The notes beneath the pieces were generated by a model. The model saw nothing but the letters and a program-made list of their open reading frames with translations, did not search any database and had not been told where the DNA came from. A stretch of 64,000 nt of DNA from Parvularcula lutaonensis (GTDB lineage: Bacteria > Pseudomonadota > Alphaproteobacteria > Caulobacterales > Parvularculaceae): positions 935,507-999,506 of the forward strand of contig NZ_BMXU01000002.1 in the NCBI RefSeq assembly GCF_014651915.1, in the 5' to 3' direction. This document shows, in pieces, positions 36,271-46,526 of this stretch (positions are counted from its first letter, which is position 1; every line of letters starts with the position of its first letter). A program made the position numbers and the translations under genes.

Positions 36271-36813
36271 ATGGCCGATCGTTCGGACTTTCAAGGCGCC
36301 ATGCTGTTCTTCTCCGCCGCGACCCTCGCCGCGGCGGTGTTGATCGGCAATGAAGGCATGAGCCTGCCCGAATACTGGGATATCCTGCGGTCAGGTTTCT
36401 CGGACTATTTCCCCGATGACCTGCGCAAAGCGGAGAGCGTCGAAGCCGTTGCCTCAGCCTCCCTCGACGGGCTGGGCCTTCCGGCTTCGCTGGACGGTTG
36501 GCTCGAGCGCGGCATGGCGATCATGATGACGGTGGGCTGGAGCCTCGGGGCGATGTGGGCAGCGATCTGGAGCCGTATCCAGGCCATTGCTCTCGTCCTG
36601 ATCGCGGGCGCGAGCGGAGAAGCGGTCCGCGAGTCCCTCGCCATGACGGCTTCACAGCTCGGCTCTATGGAACTCGCCGCCATGCTCCTCCAGGGCGTAG
36701 CCTTCCTGGCTGCTAGCCTCGGCATCCTCGGGATCAGCAAGAACCTGGTGCTGGGCAAAGGCCGCGCACCCGCAATCAGACCGAAGCAAACCCAGCCGCG
36801 CTGGTCGGTCTAG
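36271..36813 (+). CDS. Hypothetical membrane protein
   Basis: 180 residues. Hydrophobic segments lie at about 9-26, 83-100, 107-122 and 139-155, so it probably crosses the membrane four times. A loop of about 50 residues after the first helix carries [13 protein letters not shown]. No domain is recognised. It is divergent from msrA and precedes the tRNA-Val gene on the other strand. The 243 bases between it and the tRNA show no convincing gene. Confidence 0.65.
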   Translation: MADRSDFQGAMLFFSAATLAAAVLIGNEGMSLPEYWDILRSGFSDYFPDDLRKAESVEAVASASLDGLGLPASLDGWLERGMAIMMTVGWSLGAMWAAIWSRIQAIALVLIAGASGEAVRESLAMTASQLGSMELAAMLLQGVAFLAASLGILGISKNLVLGKGRAPAIRPKQTQPRWSV

Positions 36814-37056
36814 CCAACCCGACACGAAGCTGGGTCCCGCTGCCCAAGCGCCCGAAGCAAATCAGGTTCCGCAGAGAGCTCGCGAGCGCAGCCGAGACGC
36901 CACTCAAACAGCGAGCGGTAGCGGCCACAAACCAAAAAACCAGGCGCGGCCGGACCGACATCAATGCTGAGAGCCGAGTTGGCGGCTGCAGCCGCATTCT
37001 CCGCCTTCAAAACCTCCCGCGAAGGTTTTGATAAGCTTGCGCGGACCGGCTGCGAA

Positions 37057-37132
<76 letters not shown>

Positions 37133-37184
37133 GAAGACCGGCGCTATAGCGAAGCCGCCACGCGCCGTCATCATCATTTTCCGC

Positions 37185-38651
37185 CTACTTACGCAGAGCG
37201 TCTTCCATCACGTAGTAGATGTAGTTCTGCTCGTTGACGCCGGTCAGGTAATGCGCGCCCGGGCCACGGGCATAGATCGCCACGTCCTGGCCACCGTGGG
37301 TCTCCGAGAACATCGGGACCAGCGCCTGCTGCTTGTAGTCAGGATCGAGGGCCTCATCCTCTTCCACGAAGGGACGGCCAGCGGGACGCCCTTCGATGGC
37401 CGGTGTCACCTTCGCGCCTTGGCCATTGGCATAGCTGAGCGTGGTGTAGGGCCGCTGGTCGCCAGCCTGTTCAGGCAGCTCGGACGGCTCGCCTTCGCTG
37501 GTCAGCCCTTTGACGACGCCCATGATCGGGTTGCCCCGGTGCGGGTAGCCGTTGAAGGAAATCGTGTGCCCGTGGTCGGCGGTGACGATGATCAGCGTAT
37601 CCTCAGGGTCGGTCATCTCGGTGGCGACCTTGACCGCCTCGTCGAAAGCGATGGCGTCGGTCAGCGCCCGGTAGGCATTGCCGCTGTGATGGGCATGGTC
37701 GACGCGGCCACCCTCGACAAGGAGAAAATACCCATCCTTGTCCCGGCTTAAGCGTTCGATGGCGAAGCGAGTCATTTCGGCGATCGAGGGCTCGTCGGCT
37801 TCTCGCTCGGTCCGGTCGTGTTCATACATCATGTGGCTTGGCTCGAAGAGGCCAAGGACCTTGTCGCGCTTGCTCGCTTCGAGCAGCTCGCTTCGGGTGG
37901 TGACCGTCTTGTGGCGGCGGCTGATCCCGCGCCAGCCCGCCATCAGGTCGCGTGCGTCTTCACGGGCGCCCGTCCTGTTGGGATATTCAGGGTCTGGTGT
38001 TGCCTTGGGCAGGAAATTCGACCTTCCGCCGCCCAGCGCCACCACCAGCTCGTAGTTCTGCGCCGCATCGATCAGCTGACTGGCGATGTCCTCGCAGTCC
38101 ACGCCCTCGGGAAGGTTTCGGTCCGCTTCCCAGCCACGGTCCGCCGCGCTGGCGTAGAGCGATGCGGGGGTCGCATGGGTGAGGCGCGCCGTGGAGACGA
38201 CGCCGATCGACCGCTCGGTGTCCTGTGCGACTTCGAGAATCGTCGGCAAACGTCCCGACTTCGATGCCTCGCAATCGCCTCGCGGAACCGTCTGGTTGAC
38301 ATTGATGACGCCGGCCTTGGTTTTGTGCCCGGAAAGGATCGCGGTGGCTGTGCCTGCTGAGTCTGGCACCTGCATGTTGGTGTTGTAGGTCTTGGCAAAG
38401 CCCGTGAACGGCAGGCTTTCGAAGGTCAGGAGGTTCTCTTCCCCCGATCCGCCAGCCTGCTGGCCGGCCAGGATCCGCGCTGCGGTCGACGTGGTGACGT
38501 CCATGCCGTCCGCGATGAACAGGATGACGTTCTTCGCCGGTCCCTCGATGACCTGCTTTTCCTTCGCAGCCATGAGCGCTGCGCGCCCTTCTGCTTCCCA
38601 ATCCGTAAGTCCAGGCGAAGCTTGGAACGCAAGCGCTACGAGAAAGTCCAT
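37185..38651 (-). CDS. Alkaline phosphatase (PhoA family)
   Basis: 488 residues from ATG 38651, with GGAGGG upstream. The nucleophile motif is VPDSAGTATAILSG, the first metal site KNVILFIADGMD, and later metal ligands lie in LLVEGGRVDHAHHSGN, IIVTADHGHT and SETHGGQDVAIYARG. It is a zinc/magnesium monoesterase that frees phosphate from organic esters. The predicted signal (MDFLVALAFQASPG) is short and lacks a basic start, so the true N-terminus is uncertain. It is divergent from the alpha-2-macroglobulin gene. Confidence 0.93.
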   Translation of the reverse strand: MDFLVALAFQASPGLTDWEAEGRAALMAAKEKQVIEGPAKNVILFIADGMDVTTSTAARILAGQQAGGSGEENLLTFESLPFTGFAKTYNTNMQVPDSAGTATAILSGHKTKAGVINVNQTVPRGDCEASKSGRLPTILEVAQDTERSIGVVSTARLTHATPASLYASAADRGWEADRNLPEGVDCEDIASQLIDAAQNYELVVALGGGRSNFLPKATPDPEYPNRTGAREDARDLMAGWRGISRRHKTVTTRSELLEASKRDKVLGLFEPSHMMYEHDRTEREADEPSIAEMTRFAIERLSRDKDGYFLLVEGGRVDHAHHSGNAYRALTDAIAFDEAVKVATEMTDPEDTLIIVTADHGHTISFNGYPHRGNPIMGVVKGLTSEGEPSELPEQAGDQRPYTTLSYANGQGAKVTPAIEGRPAGRPFVEEDEALDPDYKQQALVPMFSETHGGQDVAIYARGPGAHYLTGVNEQNYIYYVMEDALRK

Positions 38652-38734
38652 GGAGCCCTCCAACAGTCGCGGTCGCTTCCATCAAACTCGGCGGCGTGGC
38701 AACGTCGAACTGGCAAGGACAGGGCGGGACAAGC

Positions 38735-41700
38735 ATGAAATTTTTGCAGCAGACGGCGATCCTATGCGCGGTTTTGAACCTCGCGGCGTGCGACAGACCC
38801 TCGTCGGGAGGCATGGAAGCTCCCGGACAAACCGGAAATGGCACCTCTCCGTCGGAACTGACCCAATCCGGAACCAACCAGCCTGCGGAGATCGAGCCGG
38901 CTTTCGCGTTCCAGCGGACCAGCGTCGATACCGACGCGCCGCAGCCGACTCTCTGTCTTCACTTCACCAAAGCGCTCGATCCGAACGTCGACTACGCTCC
39001 CTATCTTGTTACCGATCGTTCGGTTGCTTTGGCCGTGCAGGGTCAGAGGCTGTGCATTGAGGGTCTGGACTACGGCGAGACTGCGACGGTCACCCTCCTC
39101 GCCGGACTGCCCGACGCGGATGGTGGCGAGCTCCAAACCGACGAGACCGTCTCGCTGACATTCGAAGACCGTCCACCGGTCGTCAGCTTCGCGGGCAACG
39201 GCATCATCCTCCCTCGCTCAGAAGCAAGGGGCCTTGGCGTCCAGACCGTTAATGTCGATGAGGTCTCGATCCGGATCACCCATGTCACCGACCGTGCCCT
39301 CGTCTTCAAAACCATCACAGAGGGCTTCACGGGTGAGGCGGGTCGCTATTCCTGGACGCCCTATGACGAAGAACCGGGCGAGCTCGCGTCGCCCGTCTAC
39401 GAAGGAGTCCTGGAAACGCCCGGGCCCACCAATGCCCTGACCACCACGCTCCTTCCAATCGAACGAGCGGTCGGAAACCTGGAGGCAGGTGCCTATTACG
39501 TCGAGGCCCGAGACGCTGAGGCCGAGCTTCGCGGAGAGTATAACCCCGCTCGGGCCGGCCGGTGGATCATTGTGACGGACCTCGCCGCCGTGGCGTATCG
39601 CGGAGCCACCGGGCTGGACATCACGGTCCGGTCCCTGGAAACGGCGCAGCCGGTTTCTCTGTCTACCGTTCGTTTGGTTTCGCAGGGCAATAAAATTTTG
39701 GCTTCGGAAGACACCGATCGCGAGGGTGGTGTTCATTTCTCCGCCCCGCTTCTGGCAGGTGAACAAGGGGATCGACCGAAGCTCGTGACCATTGAGGGGC
39801 CGACAGGAGACTTTGCATTTCTCGATCTCGACCGCGCGCCGCTCGATCTTTCGGCACAGCCCGTCAATGGTCGTCAGGTCCGAGACGGGGACAGGGCATT
39901 TCTCTATCTCGATCGCGGCATCTATCGTCCCGGCGAAACCGTCCACGCCACCGCTTTGTTGAGGGACGCCGCGGGCTACGCCTCGAGCGGACAGCCGGGT
40001 GCGCTCAATCTCTATCGACCGAATGGCACGCTCTACTTGACCGAACGGTTTGATCGACTGGGTCAAGCAGGAAGCTTCAGCGCGCCGTTCACGCTGCCCT
40101 CCTCCGCCAGCAGAGGGGTGTGGCGCCTTTCAATGGAACTCGACGGTTCGGGCGTTGTCGGCGAGGTGGACTTCAACGTTGAGGATTTTGTTCCCCAGCG
40201 TCTCGCCCTTGAACTCGAAGCGGACACAGAGGCCCCCCTCACCGCGGGCGAGCAACGCCTGATCGAGGCGCGGCTGCGCTTTCTTTACGGAGCTCCCGGA
40301 TCGGGCCTGCGCGTGACCGGCTATGCCCGAGTGGAAGCCGATCCTTCGCCCTTCGAGGGCTTCGAGCAATTCCGCTTCGGCCTTGCAAAGAGCGGCTTCA
40401 GGCAAACGATCATCGACCTGCCACCGGCCACTTCGGATGGCGAAGGCGTCGCGACGCTCCCGCTGGACCCCGGAAAGGCAGGTCAAGACGCCGTGCTTCC
40501 GCTTCGCCTGCGCACCGTCATCACCGCGGAGGAGCCCGGTGGCCGCGCCGTCTCCGATGACCTGCGGATCCCGTACCGGCCAAGAGAGCATTATGTCGGT
40601 ATCCGTTCGCTTTTCGAAGGCGGTGCCTCGACTGAGGATCCGGTGCGCTTCGAAGTGGTTGCCTTCGACAGGCTCGGCACCGCAACGGCGCTGCCGATCC
40701 GGTGGCGCCTGATTCGCCGCGACTACGACTACGACTGGTTCCAGGACGAAGGCGGGCAGTGGCGCTGGCGCCGGTCGGAGCGGATCGTAAAGATTGCCGA
40801 GGGCGCTCTTGATACCTCTGTGAGCGGGCCGGTCCCGATTTTAGGCCCGGAGCTTGATTGGGGCGATTACGAGATCATCCTCTCCGAAGGCGGCACGGAT
40901 GTCGCCTCAATGGACTTCTGGGTCGGTTACGGCGGTCGCTCTGCTGACGGCACGCCAGCACCGGACAGCGTCCGGGTCCTGACCCCCGATCGGCCCATCG
41001 CCACGGGCGGCGAAGTGACCATCGCCATTCAGGCCCCCTATGCCGGAACCGCAGAGGTCGTCGTGGCGGGCGGCTCGGTCCTCTCGCTCCAGCACATCGA
41101 CGTTCCGGAAGGCGGGACGGAACTGACGCTGCCCGTTTCGGAGGAATGGGGAGCCGGCGCCTATGTCCTCGCCAGCGTTTACACACCGCGCGAGCCCGGC
41201 GTGCAGCCGATCCCCCGTCGAGCGATCGGCGCGGCCTACATCCCTGTCGATACCGCTGACCGAACGTTCGATGTGAGCCTCGATATCCCAGACCGTGTCA
41301 GGCCCGGACAGCCTTTGGCCATCGGCATCGATGCGGGGCCGCAGGCTGACGGCGAGACCGTCTTCGCCACAATGGCCGCTGTCGACGAAGGCATCCTTCT
41401 CCTTACGAAGCATCAGACCCCCGACCCCGTCGCCTTCTTTTTTGGCAAGCCCCGCCTCGGGATCGAGATTTACGATGACTATGGAAGGCTGCTCGACCCC
41501 GACACCGGAGAGATGGGCGTGCTCCGCTCAGGCGGCGACAGCATCGGCGGCGCCGGCCTCTCCGTCGTCCCCACCAAGACGGTCGCTCTTTTCAGGGGCC
41601 CGGTTCGGCTAGGTCGCGATGGTCGCGGCGAGATCGAGGTCGACATCCCAGACTTCAACGGTGAGTTGCGTGTCATGGCGGTTCTCTGGTCGCGCAGCGC

Positions 41701-43573
41701 GATCGGATCGGGCGCCAGGCCTCTCACGGTCCGTGACCCGGTTCCCGCGGAGCTCGTCCTGCCGCGTTTCCTCGCCCCGGGCGACACCGCTCTCGCCACG
41801 CTGACAGTGGACAATGTGGAGGGCCAGGTCGGCTCCTACGCTCCCCGAGTCCTCACACCGCAAGGAAGCCCGCTCACTGCGGGAGGGTCTCTCAGCCCGA
41901 TCAGTCTCGACCAGGGCGAGCGCAGCGAACGCAGCGTCGAGATCGCCGCTTCCCAGACGGGTTTGACAGAAATAGAGCTTCGCCTCGATGGCCCCGGAGA
42001 CTTCGGGGTTTCGCGGAGCTACCCGATCGAGATCCGGTCTGCATTCCTGCCGGAGACCCGGACGAGGCGCGTCGCTCTGGCACCCGGGGAAAGCTACGCC
42101 CCCGGCACGGGCGTCTTCGATGGCTTGCTCGCAGGCTCGGCGGAACTGCTCGTCTCCGCAGCGCCGTCACCGATCGACCTGCAGCCGCTGACCGCATCGC
42201 TGGTTCGCTATCCCTATGGCTGCACCGAGCAGATCGTCAGCTCCGCGACCCCCATCCTGCTGAAGCCGCAGCGCACGCCGGAAGAGACCGCGACCCTGCG
42301 CCGGGCTGTAGAGACGCTTCTCGAACGTCAGGGGCCTGATGGTTCCTTCGGTATGTGGCGTGTCGGCGATCGGCGGGCGACGCCCTGGTTGGGCGCCTAC
42401 GCAGTGGACTTCCTGAGCCGCGCGAAGGCGCAGGGCCTGCCGGTGCCTGACGACGCGATGGACCGGGCCTACGCGCCGCTCCAGCCGATCAGCAAGGGCG
42501 AGCCGGGCCGCGCCTACGGATATGACAGCTCGCTTCCGCGGGGCTGGCGCTCGTCCGATACACGAGAGCGCCTGATCGACCGCAGTGCCGCCTATGCGCT
42601 CTACGTTCTTGCGAGGGCTGGCAGGGTGGACCGCTCCCGCCTGCGCTACATGCATGACGCCAGGATCGACGAGATCGAGAGCCCCCTCGCCAGGGCCCAG
42701 ATCGGTGCGGGCCTTGCGGCCATTGGCGACCAAGGACGTGCACGGAACGCTTTTGACAGGACGCTTGACGCCCTCGGCTACCGCAATGGCGGCGATTGGT
42801 ACCAGTCGCCGATCCGGGACGGCGCCGCAGTCATGGCCCTTTTCGCGGAAGCCAGAGAGGACGAGCGCGCGGTCTCGCTTCTCGACCAGATTGACGACGG
42901 CTTCCCGGATGTCGAACGCCTGACCACGCAGGAGAAGGCTTTCCTCGTCCGCGCGGCTCACGCCCTCTCCAGCGGTCGGACCGAGGCGCAGATCCGGTAT
43001 GGCAGGAGCCTCGTGAATGCCGCCGTGCTGACGCCGGCCGACGACCTCGACGCTCCGTTCACCAATGAAGGGGACGAGACGATCTACGTCACCGCGCTCA
43101 CGAGAGGCGTTCCCACCGCCCCGCCTGGTCCCGTGGCGAGGGGGCTCGGCGTCCGCAAGCGCCTGCTCGAGCTCGATGGAAGCACGGCAGACCCATCGAG
43201 CGTGGCGCGCGGCGAAAGGTTCATCATCGCGCTGACTGTCGAACCGGAGGCGTCGAGGCAGGCCCAGTTGGTCATTGCCGACCTTCTCCCGGCCGGGTTC
43301 GAGATCGAAGCCATTCTCGACCGCCGCGACACCGGGCCGAATGCGGTCTATGATTTCCTCGATCCGCTCTCTCGGACGGACATCACCGAAGCCGGCGACG
43401 ACAGGTTCGTCGCGTCCGTCATCACACGGAGCGCTGACCCTCTCCACTTCGCCTATATTGTTCGCGCCGTGACGCCCGGAGAATTCGCCTTCCCGGGTGC
43501 CGTCGTGGAGGATATGTACCGCCCGGACCGTTTTGCGCGTTCGGCATCGGCAAGGCTCCAGGTCAGCCCGTGA
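38735..43573 (+). CDS. Bacterial alpha-2-macroglobulin lipoprotein (YfhM-like)
   Basis: 1612 residues from ATG 38735. The lipoprotein signal is MKFLQQTAILCAVLNLAAC. A series of macroglobulin-like beta domains includes DRGIYRPGETVHATALLRDA (about 390-410), the A2M family hallmark. The thioester site YPYGCTEQIVSSATP places the reactive Cys at about residue 1163, so the trap should be able to bind proteases covalently. It ends with a receptor-binding-like domain. It probably protects the periplasm from invading proteases. Its stop overlaps the PBP1C start (GTGA), the classic pairing of the two genes. Confidence 0.95.
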   Translation: MKFLQQTAILCAVLNLAACDRPSSGGMEAPGQTGNGTSPSELTQSGTNQPAEIEPAFAFQRTSVDTDAPQPTLCLHFTKALDPNVDYAPYLVTDRSVALAVQGQRLCIEGLDYGETATVTLLAGLPDADGGELQTDETVSLTFEDRPPVVSFAGNGIILPRSEARGLGVQTVNVDEVSIRITHVTDRALVFKTITEGFTGEAGRYSWTPYDEEPGELASPVYEGVLETPGPTNALTTTLLPIERAVGNLEAGAYYVEARDAEAELRGEYNPARAGRWIIVTDLAAVAYRGATGLDITVRSLETAQPVSLSTVRLVSQGNKILASEDTDREGGVHFSAPLLAGEQGDRPKLVTIEGPTGDFAFLDLDRAPLDLSAQPVNGRQVRDGDRAFLYLDRGIYRPGETVHATALLRDAAGYASSGQPGALNLYRPNGTLYLTERFDRLGQAGSFSAPFTLPSSASRGVWRLSMELDGSGVVGEVDFNVEDFVPQRLALELEADTEAPLTAGEQRLIEARLRFLYGAPGSGLRVTGYARVEADPSPFEGFEQFRFGLAKSGFRQTIIDLPPATSDGEGVATLPLDPGKAGQDAVLPLRLRTVITAEEPGGRAVSDDLRIPYRPREHYVGIRSLFEGGASTEDPVRFEVVAFDRLGTATALPIRWRLIRRDYDYDWFQDEGGQWRWRRSERIVKIAEGALDTSVSGPVPILGPELDWGDYEIILSEGGTDVASMDFWVGYGGRSADGTPAPDSVRVLTPDRPIATGGEVTIAIQAPYAGTAEVVVAGGSVLSLQHIDVPEGGTELTLPVSEEWGAGAYVLASVYTPREPGVQPIPRRAIGAAYIPVDTADRTFDVSLDIPDRVRPGQPLAIGIDAGPQADGETVFATMAAVDEGILLLTKHQTPDPVAFFFGKPRLGIEIYDDYGRLLDPDTGEMGVLRSGGDSIGGAGLSVVPTKTVALFRGPVRLGRDGRGEIEVDIPDFNGELRVMAVLWSRSAIGSGARPLTVRDPVPAELVLPRFLAPGDTALATLTVDNVEGQVGSYAPRVLTPQGSPLTAGGSLSPISLDQGERSERSVEIAASQTGLTEIELRLDGPGDFGVSRSYPIEIRSAFLPETRTRRVALAPGESYAPGTGVFDGLLAGSAELLVSAAPSPIDLQPLTASLVRYPYGCTEQIVSSATPILLKPQRTPEETATLRRAVETLLERQGPDGSFGMWRVGDRRATPWLGAYAVDFLSRAKAQGLPVPDDAMDRAYAPLQPISKGEPGRAYGYDSSLPRGWRSSDTRERLIDRSAAYALYVLARAGRVDRSRLRYMHDARIDEIESPLARAQIGAGLAAIGDQGRARNAFDRTLDALGYRNGGDWYQSPIRDGAAVMALFAEAREDERAVSLLDQIDDGFPDVERLTTQEKAFLVRAAHALSSGRTEAQIRYGRSLVNAAVLTPADDLDAPFTNEGDETIYVTALTRGVPTAPPGPVARGLGVRKRLLELDGSTADPSSVARGERFIIALTVEPEASRQAQLVIADLLPAGFEIEAILDRRDTGPNAVYDFLDPLSRTDITEAGDDRFVASVITRSADPLHFAYIVRAVTPGEFAFPGAVVEDMYRPDRFARSASARLQVSP

Positions 43574-45585
43574 GGCTGATGGCGGTCATCTGGACGAGCC
43601 TGACGGCGGCTTTCGCGCTGCTCGCCAGTCTCGATCGCGCCTTCCCGCCGCCAATCGAAGGGATCGCGGTTTCCCGCGTCGTGAACGACAGCGACGGTCT
43701 GCCACTCCGCACGTTTCCTGTCGAGGACGGCAGGTGGCGGCTCGCTGCCGACAGTGAGGAGATCGACCCGCGCTTCATCGACGCCCTGCTCCTGATCGAG
43801 GACAAGCGTTTCAAGACCCACCCGGGCGTTGATCCCGTCGCCGTCCTCCGGGCCGCGAAGACGAATGCCAGCAGGGGGAGGGTCGTCTCCGGTGCCTCGA
43901 CTCTCACCATGCAGACCGCGCGCCTCCTGGAGCCACGCCCAAGGACGATGGGTTCGAAGCTTGTCGAGATGGTCCGGGCCCGTCAGATCGAAAGGCGCCT
44001 GACCAAGGCGGAGATCCTCGAACTCTACCTCACCCTCGCCCCCTATGGCGGTAATCTCGAGGGCCTGCGCACCGCCACGCGCGCCTATTTCGGCAAGGAC
44101 CCGAAGCAGCTCACCGATAGCGAGATCGCGCTCCTGATCGCCCTCCCCCAAAGTCCCGAAGCCCGGCGGCCCGACCTTCGCCCCCAAGCGGCTGCCGAAG
44201 CCCGCCTCGCTATCCTGCGCCAGCTGGCAGAGCGAGGTTTCCTCAGTGAACAGCGCATGGCCGAGGCGCATACCGACCCGTTGCCGCAAGGACGCTTCCC
44301 TTTCCCCGGCGATGCCTGGCACTTCGCAGAACGCGTATCAGCGCGCACGGACGGTAGAGGTCATGTCGGAACATTGATCGAGCGCCCGACGCAGATTGCG
44401 CTCGAGCGTATTCTTCGCGAAGCAGCCGTGAGGGAAGGCCCGGCCGTCCAGGCTGCGGGCCTCGTCGTCAGGATCGAGGACCGCGCGATCCTCGCGTCGG
44501 TCGGATCGGCATCGCGTCGCCGTCCGGGCGGCTGGCTCGACCTCACAAACCGGGACCGGTCGCCGGGCTCGACGCTCAAGCCGCTGATCTATGCCCTCGC
44601 CATGCAGGAAGGACTCGTCGAGGGCGGGACACGGATCACGGACCTGCCGTCGCGGTTCGGCACCTATGAGCCGCAGAACTTCGGTCGCTCTTTCCATGGC
44701 GAGTTGACCGTAGCCGAAGCGCTGCAGCACTCCTTGAACGTCCCTGCGGTCCTCTTGCTCGACCTTCTTGGCACGGAGCGATTGACCGGGGCACTGCGCG
44801 CGGGCGGCATTGATGCCTCGGTCCCGCGCGGGGTGCATACCGGGGAAGGGCTGGCTGTCGCCCTCGGAGGGCTTGGGCTGACAGCGGAGGACCTCGCCCT
44901 GCTCTATGCAGCCCTCGGGGATGGCGGGATCGTCAAGCCTCTCCGTCGTGATGAGAGCCAGCCCGTCGCGAACGGAACTCGGCTCATCAGCCAAGAAGCA
45001 GCAGCCGAGGTGCTTGAGATCCTAAGGGACGCTCCCTCCCTCGAAGGCCGCATGCCCGCCGACCTTGCGCGCTCGGCGCCGCGCATCGCGTTCAAGACAG
45101 GTACGTCCTATGGCTTCCGCGACGCCTGGGCCGTCGGGGTCAGCGAGGAACATGTCGTGGTCGTCTGGATCGGCCGTGCCGATGGTGCCGCCCGGCCAGG
45201 AGCGACAGGGCGCAAGACAGCCCTCCCCGTTCTCTTCGAAGCCTTCGATGCCATCGAGCGTCCGGTGACCTTGGCCGCGGAAGTCAGTGTGCAGTCACGA
45301 ACGCCCGAGACACTGCGAAGCCTGGCCCGGAGCGAGATGCCCATCATCATCTTTCCGCCCGATGGAAGCACCCTCTGGCCTCGCGCCGATGGCGGGCCCT
45401 TCGTCCTTGCCGGACGTGGGCAGGGCGAACTCCTATGGTATACGGATGGAAAACCGGTGGCAGCCGACGAGGCCGGAAACGTCCTGTGGCAGCCGCCAGG
45501 GCCGGGTTTTTACCGGCTCGCCGCAGTGGACAAGAAAGGTCGCAAGGCCTCCGTCAAGGTCCGGGTGACGACAGACGGGAGTTAG
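43570..45585 (+). CDS. pbpC: Penicillin-binding protein 1C
   Basis: 671 residues. One N-terminal anchor precedes a transglycosylase domain with LLIEDKRFKTHPGVDPVAV and GASTLTMQTARLLEP. The transpeptidase-like domain has SPGSTLKPLIYAL (Ser-x-x-Lys), QHSLNVPAV and KTGTSYGFRDAW, so all three active-site motifs are intact. A C-terminal PBP1C-type domain follows (about 585-670, from PIIIFPPDGSTLWP). It polymerises glycan strands and probably partners the upstream alpha-2-macroglobulin in repair. The start is a GTG at 43570. It shares TTAG with the convergent pirin gene. Confidence 0.95.
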   Translation: MRLMAVIWTSLTAAFALLASLDRAFPPPIEGIAVSRVVNDSDGLPLRTFPVEDGRWRLAADSEEIDPRFIDALLLIEDKRFKTHPGVDPVAVLRAAKTNASRGRVVSGASTLTMQTARLLEPRPRTMGSKLVEMVRARQIERRLTKAEILELYLTLAPYGGNLEGLRTATRAYFGKDPKQLTDSEIALLIALPQSPEARRPDLRPQAAAEARLAILRQLAERGFLSEQRMAEAHTDPLPQGRFPFPGDAWHFAERVSARTDGRGHVGTLIERPTQIALERILREAAVREGPAVQAAGLVVRIEDRAILASVGSASRRRPGGWLDLTNRDRSPGSTLKPLIYALAMQEGLVEGGTRITDLPSRFGTYEPQNFGRSFHGELTVAEALQHSLNVPAVLLLDLLGTERLTGALRAGGIDASVPRGVHTGEGLAVALGGLGLTAEDLALLYAALGDGGIVKPLRRDESQPVANGTRLISQEAAAEVLEILRDAPSLEGRMPADLARSAPRIAFKTGTSYGFRDAWAVGVSEEHVVVVWIGRADGAARPGATGRKTALPVLFEAFDAIERPVTLAAEVSVQSRTPETLRSLARSEMPIIIFPPDGSTLWPRADGGPFVLAGRGQGELLWYTDGKPVAADEAGNVLWQPPGPGFYRLAAVDKKGRKASVKVRVTTDGS

Positions 45586-46496
45586 TCGTTGATCGGAATG
45601 AACTCCTGGCCGTCATCCGGCGGCAGGTGGAACCGTCCGTGCCCTTCCTGTTTCCACTCCCGCTTGGCTTGCTCGATCATCTCTTTGTCGCTGGCGACGA
45701 AGTTCCACCAGATATGCCGGGGGCCATCCATCACCGCCCCGCCAAAGAGCATGACCCGCGCGCCGGCCGGCCCGGCCTTGATCGCATGGGCACCGTCGCT
45801 GAAAACCAGCATCTGCGCTGCGCCGAATTCCTTGTCGGCAAGCTGCACCGTGCCTTCGGCCACGTAGATGCCACGGTCCTCGTGGTTGTCCGGCAGGGGC
45901 AGGAGTATCCCAGGCGCAAGCTGGATATCGGCATAGAGCGTTTCCGACGCCGTTCTCACAGGGGAGGACATTCCGTGGGCGTCGCCAAGGATGAGCCTGC
46001 CGTCGATGCCTTCCCCGGAGAGAAGCGGAAGGTCCGTCTCCGGATGGTGCACGAAATCCGGGTCCGCCTCTTCCTTGTTTTTCGGCAGGGCGATCCAGGT
46101 CTGGATGCCAAACATCTTGTGGACCTTGCCTCGAAGGTCATCGGGCGTCCGCTCGGAGTGGGTGATCCCCTTCCCCGCCGTCATCCAGTTGACCGCGCCC
46201 GGCTCGATGTCTTGGGTCGTTCCGAGGCTGTCGCGGTGCCTGATCCGGCCGTCAAAGAGGTAGGTCACGGTGGCCAGCCCGATATGCGGGTGCGGGCGCA
46301 CGTCGAGCTCCGTTCCCTTGCCGAATTCAGCCGGGCCCATCTGGTCGAAAAAGATGAAGGGCCCGACCATCTGCCGCTGGGGCGAAGGCAGGGCGCGGCG
46401 GACGGAAAACCCGCCAAGGTCGCGCGCGCGCGGGACGATCGTCGTGCTGAGCGCATCGATGCCTGACAGCTCATGCGCGGGGAACGGGCTATTCAT
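45582..46496 (-). CDS. Pirin family protein (cupin, quercetinase-like)
   Basis: 304 residues of the pirin family with two cupin domains. The metal site in the first cupin is RPHPHIGLATVTYLFDG, with a further His and Glu in GKGITHSERTP; the block FIFFDQMGPAEF precedes it. The C-terminal GARVMLFGGAVMDGPRHIWWNFVAS is typical. Pirins bind iron and may act as redox-sensing cofactors or dioxygenases such as quercetinase. GGAGG precedes the ATG. The role in this organism is unknown. Confidence 0.93.
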   Translation of the reverse strand: MNSPFPAHELSGIDALSTTIVPRARDLGGFSVRRALPSPQRQMVGPFIFFDQMGPAEFGKGTELDVRPHPHIGLATVTYLFDGRIRHRDSLGTTQDIEPGAVNWMTAGKGITHSERTPDDLRGKVHKMFGIQTWIALPKNKEEADPDFVHHPETDLPLLSGEGIDGRLILGDAHGMSSPVRTASETLYADIQLAPGILLPLPDNHEDRGIYVAEGTVQLADKEFGAAQMLVFSDGAHAIKAGPAGARVMLFGGAVMDGPRHIWWNFVASDKEMIEQAKREWKQEGHGRFHLPPDDGQEFIPIND

Positions 46497-46526
46497 GGGC
46501 GCCTCCTCTCGGAACCGCCCTATCAG

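Noticed and set aside
36814-37056. Short open frames before the tRNA gene
   Set aside because: They have no ribosome site, no family resemblance and they overlap each other on both strands.
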